Part shown: positions 43,139-50,836 of the stretch, in pieces
Layout of the letters: each line of letters starts with the position of its first letter
How positions within the stretch are numbered: position 1 is the first letter of the stretch
Assembly: GCF_013410355.1 (NCBI RefSeq)
Contig: NZ_JACCFI010000001.1
Span: 3,038,001-3,102,000, forward strand
DNA from: Agromyces hippuratus
GTDB lineage: Bacteria; Actinomycetota; Actinomycetes; Actinomycetales; Microbacteriaceae
Direction of reading: 5' to 3'
DNA: 64,000 nucleotides
Notes under the pieces: model-generated
Told to the model about the DNA's origin: nothing
Seen by the model: the letters and a program-made list of their open reading frames with translations, nothing else
The model's database searches: none
Translations under genes and position numbers: made by a program

Positions 43139-44348
43139 GCCGGAAGGCCGCACGCGCCGTCGCGGCGATGAGCGCGGCGACGGCGAGCAGCGCCAGTGCG
43201 AGCCACGGCAGCACCTCGACCCCTACCTCGTCGAGGGCGAGGCCGCCGAGGAAGGCACCGGCCGCGATCGCGCCGTTCCACGTCGCGACGACCATGGACT
43301 GCGCGACATCCGCCGCATCGCCCGCGATGCGCGCCGGTGCCGCCTGCAGCAGGGTCGGGGCGCTGCCGTAGGCGATGCCCCACACCGCGAGCGCCACGAA
43401 GACGACGACGGGCTGGCCCGCGAAGAGGCCGATGGCGATCATGGCGAGGCCGAGCAGGGCCGTCGCGACGAGCACCATCGAGCGCATCCAGCGGTCGACG
43501 AGGGCGCCGGCGCCGATCACGCCGATCACGGCCAGCACGCCGAAGACGAGCAGCGCCAGGTCGAGGTGCCGGTCGATGCCCGAGGCCACGGTGATCGGGG
43601 CGATGTAGGTGTACGCGATGTTGTGGGCGAGCACGAACAGGCCGGTCGTCGCGAGCACGGCGACGAGTCCCGGCATCCGCAGCACGGATGCCAGGCCGGG
43701 CCGCTGCCCGGAGCGCTCGCCCGGGAACGAGGGCAGTGCGGCTGCGGCCCAGATCGCGAGCCCGACTCCCACGACGGCGATGACGCCGAAGGCGGCCCGC
43801 CAGCCGATCGCGGCGCCGAGGGTCGTCGCGATCGGCAGGCCGAACGCGAAGGCGAGCGGGGTGCCGACCATGGCGATCGACAGGGCGCGGCCGGAGTGCT
43901 CGGGCTCGACGGTCCGCATGGCGTAGCCCGCCGCCATCGCCCAGAGCAGTCCGGCGAGCATGCCGCCGAACATGCGGGCGATGAGGATCACCGTGTAGGA
44001 GTCGGCGATCGCCGTGACGCCGTTGACGAGGGCGAACCCGATGACGAGCCCGACGAGCAGGGGCTTCCGCGGCAGGCTGCGGGTGACGGCGGTGAGCGGG
44101 ATCGCGGTGATCGCGGTGGTGACCGCGTAGATCGCCACGAGCTGGCCGATCTGCGATTCGGACGCCCCGAGGTCGGCGCTCATCTGCGGCAGGAGCCCGG
44201 CCGGGAGGATCTCGGTGACGACCCCGGTGAACACGACGGCGGCGAGGGCGAGCAGCCCGTTGAGCGGCAGGCGCGTGCGCGGTCGGCGTGCGCGGTCCGG
44301 CGCGGCGAGTGATGGCGGGGTGGAACGGTCGGTGATCGGTGATGCCAT
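43119..44348 (-). CDS. MFS transporter (sugar-efflux/drug-efflux type)
   Basis: 409 residues with 12 hydrophobic segments, DHA1-like. It carries GQLVAIYAVTTAITAIPLTA, an RxxxRKPLLVG-type loop, and ARMFGGMLAGLLWAMAAGYA. It resembles AraJ/sugar efflux or chloramphenicol-resistance-type exporters; the substrate is not predictable. The frame opens at 44399, but the ATG at 44348 is chosen because a longer start would translate the MerR operator. Divergent from, and presumably activated by, the MerR regulator. Confidence 0.9.
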   Translation of the reverse strand: MASPITDRSTPPSLAAPDRARRPRTRLPLNGLLALAAVVFTGVVTEILPAGLLPQMSADLGASESQIGQLVAIYAVTTAITAIPLTAVTRSLPRKPLLVGLVIGFALVNGVTAIADSYTVILIARMFGGMLAGLLWAMAAGYAMRTVEPEHSGRALSIAMVGTPLAFAFGLPIATTLGAAIGWRAAFGVIAVVGVGLAIWAAAALPSFPGERSGQRPGLASVLRMPGLVAVLATTGLFVLAHNIAYTYIAPITVASGIDRHLDLALLVFGVLAVIGVIGAGALVDRWMRSMVLVATALLGLAMIAIGLFAGQPVVVFVALAVWGIAYGSAPTLLQAAPARIAGDAADVAQSMVVATWNGAIAAGAFLGGLALDEVGVEVLPWLALALLAVAALIAATARAAFRPVRAGE

Positions 44349-44362
44349 GTCGACAGTGTCGA

Positions 44363-44384
44363 ACCTTGACACTAGTGTGAAGGT
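44363..44384. promoter_or_regulatory. MerR-type operator in the MFS/merR divergent promoter
   Basis: 22-bp near-perfect palindrome ACCTTGACAC/TAGTGTGAAGGT (10 of 11 positions pair). On the MFS strand, TTGACC precedes it and TCGACA follows, with about 19 bp between the hexamers. This is the lengthened spacer that MerR activators act on. On the other strand it contains TTGACA. Confidence 0.8.
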
Positions 44385-44419
44385 CAAGTCGCGAGCCACG
44401 CGACGACACAGGAGGCGGC

Positions 44420-44782
44420 ATGCGCATCGGCGAACTCTCGACGCGAACCGGCGTGGCGACGCGCCTGCTCCGCTACTACGAGGAGCAGGGGCTCGTGAGC
44501 TCGACGCGCGAGCACAACGGCTACCGCGACTACGCCGACGCGGCGATCGAACGGGTGAACCAGGTGCGCGGCCTCATCGAGGCGGGCATCCCGACCGCGG
44601 TGATCCGCGACATGCTGCCGTGCCTCGCGAACACCTCGCTCGTCGAGGCGCCCGTCATCCAGCGAGAACTCGCCGAGACCCTCGCCGAGCGCCGCGCCCA
44701 ACTCGATCAGCGCATCGGATGCCTCGCGAAGAACCGCGACGCGATCACGACCTACCTCGAGCGAGCGACCGTCACGGGGTGA
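44420..44782 (+). CDS. MerR family transcriptional regulator
   Basis: 120 residues. The N-terminal winged HTH is typical: MRIGELSTRTGVATRLLRYY, then EEQGLVSSTREHNGYRDY. The dimerisation helix is short and there is no large effector domain. Single cysteines at about 74 and 114 do not form an obvious metal site, so an organic effector is likelier. Start at 44420, just after the shared operator. It probably activates the divergent MFS exporter and regulates itself. Confidence 0.92.
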   Translation: MRIGELSTRTGVATRLLRYYEEQGLVSSTREHNGYRDYADAAIERVNQVRGLIEAGIPTAVIRDMLPCLANTSLVEAPVIQRELAETLAERRAQLDQRIGCLAKNRDAITTYLERATVTG

Positions 44783-44810
44783 CGCCGGCGTCGTGACGAC
44801 GCCACGGGTC

Positions 44811-44830
44811 GGGTGGGAGATCTCCCATCC
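44811..44830. terminator. Palindrome between convergent merR and secreted-protein genes
   Basis: GGGTGGGAGATCTCCCATCC pairs over 10 bp per arm with one mismatch and no spacer. A smaller GACGCCGGCGTC palindrome lies at 44781-44792. Both are in the 85-bp gap between converging genes; a termination role is likely but no T-run is present. Confidence 0.45.
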
Positions 44831-44867
44831 GGCCCGCGGCGCTCGGTCGTTCGAGGCTCGCCGTGGA

Positions 44868-45290
44868 TCAGACGGGGAACGGAAGGTCGACGCCGCACGT
44901 CTCGAAGCTGCTGACGATGTCAGCCCCGTGCGCGGCGAAGATCTCGTCGATGCCCTGGCCGTCGCCGGCCTTGTCCTCGTGCGGGTTGTTGCCGGCGACG
45001 ACGCCATCCTGGCCATTCGCACCCTTCACATGGATGGTGAACGACATGGGCGCGCCGGTCGCCGCGTAGGCGTCGAGCACGCACTCCGCGTCGGCCTCGG
45101 GCAGGCCGGTCGTGAGTTCCTCGACGTGGACCGTGAACCAGGCCTGCGAGTTCGACGCCCCGGCATTGCCCTGCTCGGAGCGGTTCGGGTTGAAGCACTC
45201 GTGCGCGTAGGCCGCCGTGCCGGTGCCGAGCGCGACGGCCGCGGCAAGCGCGACGCCTGCGCCGATGTTGGTCAGAGTTCGCTTGAACAT
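44868..45290 (-). CDS. Small secreted protein, unknown function
   Basis: 140 residues with a clear signal peptide (VALAAAVALGTGTAAYA, cleavage before HECFNPNR at about residue 29). The mature part of about 110 residues has three cysteines, is acidic overall, and contains AWFTVHVEEL and CVLDAYAATG. I do not recognise the family. GGAGG lies 6 nt before the ATG, so expression may be high. The promoter region carries the CCCC-N5-GGGG palindrome at 45414-45428, also found upstream of the Flp pilin gene, which hints at co-regulation with the pilus. Confidence 0.8.
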   Translation of the reverse strand: MFKRTLTNIGAGVALAAAVALGTGTAAYAHECFNPNRSEQGNAGASNSQAWFTVHVEELTTGLPEADAECVLDAYAATGAPMSFTIHVKGANGQDGVVAGNNPHEDKAGDGQGIDEIFAAHGADIVSSFETCGVDLPFPV

Positions 45291-45413
45291 GTGATTCCTC
45301 CGGGTAAGTGAGGTGCGCAATTCGCATGCGCGCACAGACCCCACGGTCGCGCCCGGTTCGGCGCGAGGCATCCGTGCTCTCCCTGAATAGCGGAGTGGGG
45401 CTCATGTTTCCCT

Positions 45414-45428
45414 CCCCAGATGTGGGGG
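45414..45428. promoter_or_regulatory. CCCC-N5-GGGG palindrome upstream of the secreted-protein gene
   Basis: CCCCAGATGTGGGGG, a 5-5-5 palindrome, with a second half-site AGTGGGGCTCAT at about 45395-45406. A TATTCA box (minus strand) lies just downstream. The same design occurs at 61540-61554 and 61624-61638 before the Flp pilin gene. The regulator is unknown. Confidence 0.55.
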
Positions 45429-45433
45429 TCTGC

Positions 45434-46447
45434 CTACGGGGTCCGCTCCGCGTGCCGCCCGGCCGCGGCCTCGGCGAGCACCGCATGGCAGCGCACGATG
45501 CGCTCGAACCACCACTCGGTGCGCTCGGGCGACGCGGCGTACCGCTCGAGCAGGTCGAGGTGGGGCAGCACTCGACGCACGGGGATCGACCCGTCTTCGG
45601 GCAGCAACGGCGACCGCGTGACATCCGCTGCCAGGAGCGACGCGGTGCCGAGCCCGCAGTCGAATTCGAGCGCGGGCACGGATGCCGCGAGGTGCGCGCC
45701 CATCGACAGGCCGATGCTCGTGTCGAGGGCGCTCGACACCACGACGGGCAGGCCCGTGCGGCCGATGAGCTCGAGCGCGCGGTGGATGCCGCCGAGCGGC
45801 GGCGCCTTGATCACGAGCAGGTCGGCGGCACCGGCCTCGGCGACCGCGAGCGGGTCGTCGGCGCGGCGCACGCTCTCGTCGGCGGCGATCGGCACCCCCA
45901 TGTACTTCGTGCGGCGGCGGATCTCGGCGAGCTCCTCGACGCTCGCGCACGGCTGCTCGACGTACTCGAGGTCGAACGGCGCGAGCGCGTGGATCGCGTG
46001 CTCGGCCTCGTCGACGTTCCATCCGGCGTTGGCGTCGACCCGGATGCGGCCCTCGGGGCCGAGCGCCTCGCGCACGGCGCGCACACGGGCGACATCCTGT
46101 GCGAGCGTCTGGTCGGGGCTTCCGACCTTGACTTTCGCCGTACGGCATCCGGGGAAACGCGCGAGCACGGCGGCGACGCTGTCGGGGTCGACCGCCGGTA
46201 CGGTCGCGTTCACCGGGATGCGGTCGCGGAACGCGGGCGGCGGGGCCGTCCAGCCGAAGTCGATCGCGGCCGCCAGCCAGGCGGATGCCTCGTCGTCGCC
46301 GTACTCGGCGAACGGGGAGAACTCGGTCCAGCCCTCGGGCCCTTCGAAGAGCAGCGCCTCGCGCACGTCGATGCCGCGGAACCGCGTCACGAGAGGGAGG
46401 GCCACGACTCTTGCGGTGGCGAGCAGTTCGTTCGGCTCGGGCAGCAT
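45434..46447 (-). CDS. menC: o-Succinylbenzoate synthase
   Basis: 337 residues, enolase superfamily. It dehydrates SHCHC to o-succinylbenzoate in menaquinone synthesis. Active-site elements are visible: TAKVKVGS (Lys pair), RVDANAGWN (Asp ligand), LEYVEQP (Glu), AADESV (Asp/Glu) and LLVIKAPPLGG (second catalytic Lys). The length matches the short actinobacterial MenC. The frame continues upstream as a shadow of menB. The ATG at 46447 matches the family start. Divergent from the 46520/menB side of the men cluster. Confidence 0.93.
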   Translation of the reverse strand: MLPEPNELLATARVVALPLVTRFRGIDVREALLFEGPEGWTEFSPFAEYGDDEASAWLAAAIDFGWTAPPPAFRDRIPVNATVPAVDPDSVAAVLARFPGCRTAKVKVGSPDQTLAQDVARVRAVREALGPEGRIRVDANAGWNVDEAEHAIHALAPFDLEYVEQPCASVEELAEIRRRTKYMGVPIAADESVRRADDPLAVAEAGAADLLVIKAPPLGGIHRALELIGRTGLPVVVSSALDTSIGLSMGAHLAASVPALEFDCGLGTASLLAADVTRSPLLPEDGSIPVRRVLPHLDLLERYAASPERTEWWFERIVRCHAVLAEAAAGRHAERTP

Positions 46448-46490
46448 GTGCCCAGTCTCGCACCCCGGGTCGCGAAGAGGGCGGCCTGTT

Positions 46491-46573
46491 AGGGTGAACG
46501 CCCACGAGGAGGTGTCGCATTGGCGGACAGCAGCACGTCTGCTCAGGGTGAACGCCCACGGGAGGTGCACATG
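46491..46573 (+). repeat. Duplicated translation-start region (about 54-bp spacing)
   Basis: AGGGTGAACGCCCACG followed by (A)GGAGGTG occurs at 46491-46513 and again at 46545-46567. The first copy leads 6 nt later to TTG 46520, the second 3 nt later to ATG 46571, both in the same frame. This gives two possible ribosome-binding sites for the following small gene. Confidence 0.8.
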
Positions 46574-46783
46574 GACGGACTGCAGCAGCTCGGCATCGAC
46601 GGCGTCGAGATGCCCGAGGAGCCGGTCTCGAAGAACGTGCTCATCGGCGTCGGGGGAGTGCTGCTGGTGATCGCGGCGCTGATCCCGATCACCGCAGCGG
46701 TCATCACGGTCGTGTTCGTCGTCACGACGTACGTCACGTGGTTCTTCGAATCCGGCATGATCGGCTTCCTCGGCGGGGACTGA
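46571..46783 (+). CDS. Small membrane protein of the men cluster, unknown function
   Basis: 70 residues from the ATG at 46571 (GGAGGTG just upstream), or 87 from the in-frame TTG at 46520, which has its own AGGAGG. A hydrophilic N-terminus (MDGLQQLGIDGVEMPEEPVS) is followed by two hydrophobic segments (LIGVGGVLLVIAALIPITAA and VITVVFVVTTYVTWFF). No family recognised. It lies between menC and menB; nothing more links it to menaquinone. Confidence 0.65.
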   Translation: MDGLQQLGIDGVEMPEEPVSKNVLIGVGGVLLVIAALIPITAAVITVVFVVTTYVTWFFESGMIGFLGGD

Positions 46784-46816
46784 ATCGACGCGACGCCCGC
46801 GGAATAGGCTTGGGGC

Positions 46817-47737
46817 ATGAGCGCCGAGGTGTCTGAACTGTTCGATGCGAGCGAGTGGATCGAGGCGGCATCCGCGGTCGGATTCACCGACATCACGTAC
46901 CACCACTCGAACGACGGCCGCATCGCGCGCATCGCGTTCGACCGGCCCGAGGTGCGCAACGCGTTCCGCCCGCACACGGTCGACGAGCTCTACCGCGCCC
47001 TCGAAGACGCGCGCACGAACCCGCGCATCGGCGTCGTGCTGCTGACCGGCAACGGGCCGAGCGCGAAGGACGGCGGCTGGGCGTTCTGCTCGGGCGGCGA
47101 CCAGCGCATCCGCGGGCGCGACGGCTACCAGTACTCGGCCGACGAGACCGAGGTCGTGCGCGACCCCGCAGCGGCGGCCAGCACGGGGCGCCTGCACATC
47201 CTCGAGGTGCAGCGGCTCATCCGCTTCATGCCGAAGGTCGTCATCGCGGTCGTGCCCGGCTGGGCGGCCGGTGGCGGCCACTCGCTGCACGTCGTCTGCG
47301 ACCTGACCATCGCGAGCCGCGAGCAGGGCCGGTTCAAGCAGACCGACGCCGATGTGGGCAGCTTCGACGCCGGCTACGGCTCGGCGTACTTCGCACGCCA
47401 GATCGGCCAGAAGTTCGCGCGCGAGGTGTTCTTCCTCGCCGAGGAGTACTCGGCCGAGCGGGCCTACGAGATGGGCGCGGTGAACCGGGTCGTGCCGCAC
47501 GCGGAGCTCGAGCGCGAGGCCATCGCGATGGCCCGCACGATCCTCACGAAGTCGCCGACCGCGGTGCGCATGCTGAAGTTCGCGTTCAACGCGGTCGACG
47601 ACGGCATGGTCGGCCAGCAGGTCTTCGCGGGCGAGGCCACGCGTCTCGCCTACGGCACCGACGAGGCCGTCGAGGGCCGCGACGCCTTCCTCGAGAAGCG
47701 CGACCCCGACTGGGGCCCGTACCCGTGGCACTACTGA
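46817..47737 (+). CDS. menB: 1,4-Dihydroxy-2-naphthoyl-CoA synthase
   Basis: 306 residues, crotonase fold. It cyclises o-succinylbenzoyl-CoA. The MenB-specific segments are FDRPEVRNAFRPHTVDEL, GWAFCSGGDQRIRGRDGY, VVPGWAAGGGHSLHVVCDLT and TDADVGSFDAGYGSAYFARQ, with the conserved Asp and Tyr. The N-terminal extension SELFDASEW is typical of actinobacterial MenB. ATG at 46817 is 6 nt after TAGGCT; probably leaderless. Confidence 0.96.
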   Translation: MSAEVSELFDASEWIEAASAVGFTDITYHHSNDGRIARIAFDRPEVRNAFRPHTVDELYRALEDARTNPRIGVVLLTGNGPSAKDGGWAFCSGGDQRIRGRDGYQYSADETEVVRDPAAAASTGRLHILEVQRLIRFMPKVVIAVVPGWAAGGGHSLHVVCDLTIASREQGRFKQTDADVGSFDAGYGSAYFARQIGQKFAREVFFLAEEYSAERAYEMGAVNRVVPHAELEREAIAMARTILTKSPTAVRMLKFAFNAVDDGMVGQQVFAGEATRLAYGTDEAVEGRDAFLEKRDPDWGPYPWHY

Positions 47738-47753
47738 TGCGGCGGCGCCGTCG

Positions 47754-49010
47754 ATGAAACCCCTCCGTCAGGTTTCGGCGGCCGACGTCGCGGGGCTGAC
47801 CGAGGCGCTCCGCGAGGCACTCGCGGGCGGTGACGCCGTGTGGCCGGTCTCCGACGCGGCAGGTCTCGAGACGGGCGCGGGTCGCCCTCCTCGACCCACG
47901 GAAGTCGACGACGACATGGCGCTCGTCGTCGAGACGAGCGGGTCGACGGATGCCCCGAAGCGCGTGATGCTCTCGGCCGACGCGCTGATCGCGAGCGCCG
48001 ATGCCACCGCCGATCGCCTCGACGGCCCGGGCCGGTGGCTGCTCGCCCTGCCCGGGCACTACGTGGCGGGTGCTCAGGTGCTCGTGCGGTCGATCCTCGC
48101 CGGCACCGCGCCCGTGCCGGTCGATGACGGGCCGTTCACGCCAGAGGGGTTCGCCGCGGCATCCGCTCGACTCAGTGCCGAGACCCCGCGCTACACCTCC
48201 CTGGTGCCGGTGCAACTGGCCCGGATCCTCGACCGGGCCGAGCGCGACGCATTCGTGGCCGCGGCGCTCAGCGGCTACGACGCGGTGCTCGTCGGAGGGC
48301 AGGCGCTCGCTCCGGAACTCGTCATCAGGGCCGACCGGCTCGGTGCGCGGGTCGTGCGCACCTACGGCTCGAGCGAGACCGCGGGCGGCTGCGTCTACGA
48401 CGGTCGCCCGCTCGACGGCGTCGGCGTGCGCCTCGTCGACGGGCTCGTGGAGCTCTCGGGACCGATGCTCGCCGCGGGCTATCTCGGGGCCCCGGAGCGC
48501 ACCGCCGCGACCTTCACGACCGACGCCCGCGGCACCCGCTGGTATCGCACGGGCGACCTCGGCGACCTGGCGCCCGACGGGCTCCTCAGCATTCGCGGCC
48601 GCGCCGACGACGTCATCATCTCGGGCGGCGTGAAGGTCGCACTCGGCGAGGTCGAACGCGCCATCCGCGGCGTTCCGGGGTTCGCCGAGGCCGTCGTGGT
48701 CGCGGTCGACGACGCCGACTGGGGTCAGCGGCCCGCGGTCGCGGTCGCGTCGCGTGAGATGACGCGAATCGACCTTCCTCGTGGGCGGAACGACGCTTCG
48801 CGTCACGTCGAGGGGGCGGACGTCGCGGCCCTCGCGACCGCGACGGATGCCGCGGGGCTCGCGCCCGCCGCCCGGCCCGTGCGGCTGCTGCGACTCGACG
48901 CACTGCCGCAGCTCGCCTCGGGCAAGCCCGACCGGCGGCAGCTCGCACGAATGCTCGCCGAATCGGCGGGGTCGGGGAACACCGAGGTTCCAGGCGGGCG
49001 CGCGAACTAG
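47754..49010 (+). CDS. menE: o-Succinylbenzoate--CoA ligase
   Basis: 418 residues, a short AMP-forming acyl-CoA synthetase, as usual for actinobacterial MenE. The adenylation motif is VVETSGSTDAPKRVMLS (P-loop). YGSSETAGGCVYDG, WYRTGDLGDLAPDG and LSIRGRADDVIISGGVKV carry the conserved Glu, Asp and hinge. It makes the substrate of MenB, encoded 16 bp upstream. The C-terminal part has an inserted variable loop (about 340-365) but ends normally with the SGKPDR lysine motif. Confidence 0.94.
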   Translation: MKPLRQVSAADVAGLTEALREALAGGDAVWPVSDAAGLETGAGRPPRPTEVDDDMALVVETSGSTDAPKRVMLSADALIASADATADRLDGPGRWLLALPGHYVAGAQVLVRSILAGTAPVPVDDGPFTPEGFAAASARLSAETPRYTSLVPVQLARILDRAERDAFVAAALSGYDAVLVGGQALAPELVIRADRLGARVVRTYGSSETAGGCVYDGRPLDGVGVRLVDGLVELSGPMLAAGYLGAPERTAATFTTDARGTRWYRTGDLGDLAPDGLLSIRGRADDVIISGGVKVALGEVERAIRGVPGFAEAVVVAVDDADWGQRPAVAVASREMTRIDLPRGRNDASRHVEGADVAALATATDAAGLAPAARPVRLLRLDALPQLASGKPDRRQLARMLAESAGSGNTEVPGGRAN

Positions 49011-49019
49011 CATGTTCGT

Positions 49020-50030
49020 GTGGCCCGCCCGAAACCCCAACGCCTGAATCCCGCCGCCGACCTCACCGGGAAGTCCGGCACGCCGGCGCGCAGCGGCAAC
49101 CCGGCCAAGGCCGCCCGAGGCGCGTCATCGCCGAAGGCGCCATCGCGCGATCGCGCCACGGCCGCCGACTGGGTCTCGGGCGCGAGACTGCGCACCCTGC
49201 CGCTCGCCATCGCACCGGTCGCCCTCGGCACGGGGGCGGGCGTCATCGCGATCGCCGACGGTCCGTGGCACCCCGCGCGGGCACTGCTGGCCCTCGTGGT
49301 CGCGCTCGCGCTGCAGATCGGCGTCAACTACGCCAACGACTACTCCGACGGCGTGCGCGGCACCGACGAGCACCGGGTGGGCCCGGCCCGCCTCACGGGC
49401 TCAGGCGTCGCCAAGCCCAAGCAGGTGCTCGCCGTCGCGCTGAGCTTCTTCGCCCTCGCGGCCCTCGCCGGCCTCGCGCTCACGATCGTGACGGGCCAGT
49501 GGTGGCTGCTCGCCGTCGGCGCGGTCGCGATCGTCGCCGCCTGGTTCTACACCGGCGGCAAGCGTCCCTACGGCTACTACGGCCTCGGCGAGCTCTTCGT
49601 CTTCGTCTTCTTCGGTCTCGTCGCGACCGCGGGTTCGGCGTTCGTGCAGGCGCTCAGCGTCAACCTCGAGGCCTGGCTCGGCGGCGTCGGAGTGGGCCTC
49701 ATCGCCTGCGCGGTGCTCATGGCCAACAACCTGCGCGACGTGGCGCAAGACAAGGTCGCGGGCAAGCGCACCCTCGCCGTGCTCGTCGGCCCGCTCGCGG
49801 GACGCATCCTGTTCGCGGTCTTCATGCTCGTGCCGTTCGCGATCGCCGTGTTCTTCGCGCTGTTCTACCCGACGGCGTGGCTCGTCATGTTCGCGCTGCT
49901 CGCGGCGCTGCCCGCGTGCCTCATCGTGCTCACGGCGAAGACCCCTCGAGAGCTGATCATCGCGCTGCAGCTCGCGAGCCTCACGGCGCTCGTCTACGGC
50001 ATCGGACTCGGTCTGGCGTTCGCGCTCTGA
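49020..50030 (+). CDS. menA: 1,4-Dihydroxy-2-naphthoate polyprenyltransferase
   Basis: 336-residue UbiA-family membrane prenyltransferase with about nine helices. It joins the polyprenyl chain to DHNA. The first Asp-rich motif is in NYANDYSDGVRGTD and the second in NNLRDVAQDKVAGKRTLAV, both intact. About 40 disordered basic residues precede the first helix. GTG at 49020 lies 8 nt after TAGCAT, allowing its own leaderless promoter although menE is only 9 bp upstream. Confidence 0.95.
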   Translation: MARPKPQRLNPAADLTGKSGTPARSGNPAKAARGASSPKAPSRDRATAADWVSGARLRTLPLAIAPVALGTGAGVIAIADGPWHPARALLALVVALALQIGVNYANDYSDGVRGTDEHRVGPARLTGSGVAKPKQVLAVALSFFALAALAGLALTIVTGQWWLLAVGAVAIVAAWFYTGGKRPYGYYGLGELFVFVFFGLVATAGSAFVQALSVNLEAWLGGVGVGLIACAVLMANNLRDVAQDKVAGKRTLAVLVGPLAGRILFAVFMLVPFAIAVFFALFYPTAWLVMFALLAALPACLIVLTAKTPRELIIALQLASLTALVYGIGLGLAFAL

Positions 50031-50046
50031 TCAGCGAGCGCTCTGA

Positions 50047-50322
50047 TCAGCGCTCGTCGGCGCCGCGTTCGATCGCGGCGTCTTCGGCCTCGGCGTCTTC
50101 GTGCACGACCGGCGTCTCGCGGTGGCGGGCGGCGTAGAGGTCGCTCGACATCGATTCGCGCGCCCGGCGCAGGAAGATGAGCGACGCGCTCAGCCCGAAC
50201 AGTGCGGCGATCGCGGTCGAGACCCAGACGTTGACGCCCGCCATGAGGAGCACCGCGAGCGGAACGGCGAACAGCAGCACCCGCAGCGCGGTGTACCAGA
50301 TCCAGACGGGCACGGATTTCAC
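50047..50322 (-). CDS. DUF4229 family membrane protein
   Basis: 91 residues. Two membrane helices (ALRVLLFAVPLAVLLMAGVN and TAIAALFGLSASLIFL), then RRARESMSSDLYAAR and an acidic tail. This is the DUF4229 pattern; in Actinobacteria such genes are often found beside menA. Function unknown. GTG at 50322 is 6 nt after TAGACT on its strand. It converges with menA. Confidence 0.85.
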   Translation of the reverse strand: MKSVPVWIWYTALRVLLFAVPLAVLLMAGVNVWVSTAIAALFGLSASLIFLRRARESMSSDLYAARHRETPVVHEDAEAEDAAIERGADER

Positions 50323-50395
50323 CCGATCAGTCTAGGTCGGCGCGGCTGAACGCACTCACAGCCGGGGAGGCGCCGAGCGCGCCTAGACTGGGGCC

Positions 50396-50836
50396 ATGGT
50401 GCGGTTGTACGTGGTGCTCATCGTTGCCGCGGTGGTCTTTTCGATCTACGCCGTCGCTGACTGCGCCTTCTTCGACCGTTCACGGGTCCGCGGGCTGAGC
50501 CGCGGCTGGTGGATCGTCGTCATCATCTTCGTGCCGATCATCGGCGGGCTGCTCTGGTTCATCATCGGGCGGGGCCGGGCCGGGCGCTCATCGGGCGGCG
50601 GGCGCACTCGCACCGTCGCTCCCGACGACGACGCCGACTTCCTGCGCCGACTCGGCACCGAGGCCGAACAGGCCGAGCGCATCCGCCGCATGGAGCAGGA
50701 GCTCGCCGACCTCGACCGCGACGGCGCGTCCGGCGACGGCGGGCAGCCCGACGGTGCCGCGGGCACCGAGCGCAAGCGACCCGACACCCCCGAGACGCCG
50801 GGTGAGTCCGGTCCGTCCGGCCGCCCGAATGGCTGA
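50396..50836 (+). CDS. PLDc_N domain membrane protein
   Basis: 146 residues. Two N-terminal helices with the phospholipase-D nuclease N-terminal (PLDc_N) pattern: VVLIVAAVVFSIYAVADCAF, then RGLSRGWWIVVIIFVPIIGG and LLWFIIGRGR. A charged cytosolic tail follows with a short coiled stretch (LGTEAEQAERIRRMEQELAD). There is no PLD catalytic HKD motif. Function unknown; it commonly sits in actinobacterial men clusters. ATG at 50396 follows TAGACT by 6 nt. Its end overlaps the menD start by 8 nt. Confidence 0.85.
   Translation: MVRLYVVLIVAAVVFSIYAVADCAFFDRSRVRGLSRGWWIVVIIFVPIIGGLLWFIIGRGRAGRSSGGGRTRTVAPDDDADFLRRLGTEAEQAERIRRMEQELADLDRDGASGDGGQPDGAAGTERKRPDTPETPGESGPSGRPNG

Noticed and set aside
36959..43153. 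Very long open frame (over 2000 codons) on the minus strand opposite the amylase-pullulanase
   Set aside because: It is the mirror of GC-rich third-position bias. Its translation is Arg/Val/Glu/Asp-rich low-complexity sequence without motifs, while the plus strand has intact catalytic motifs.
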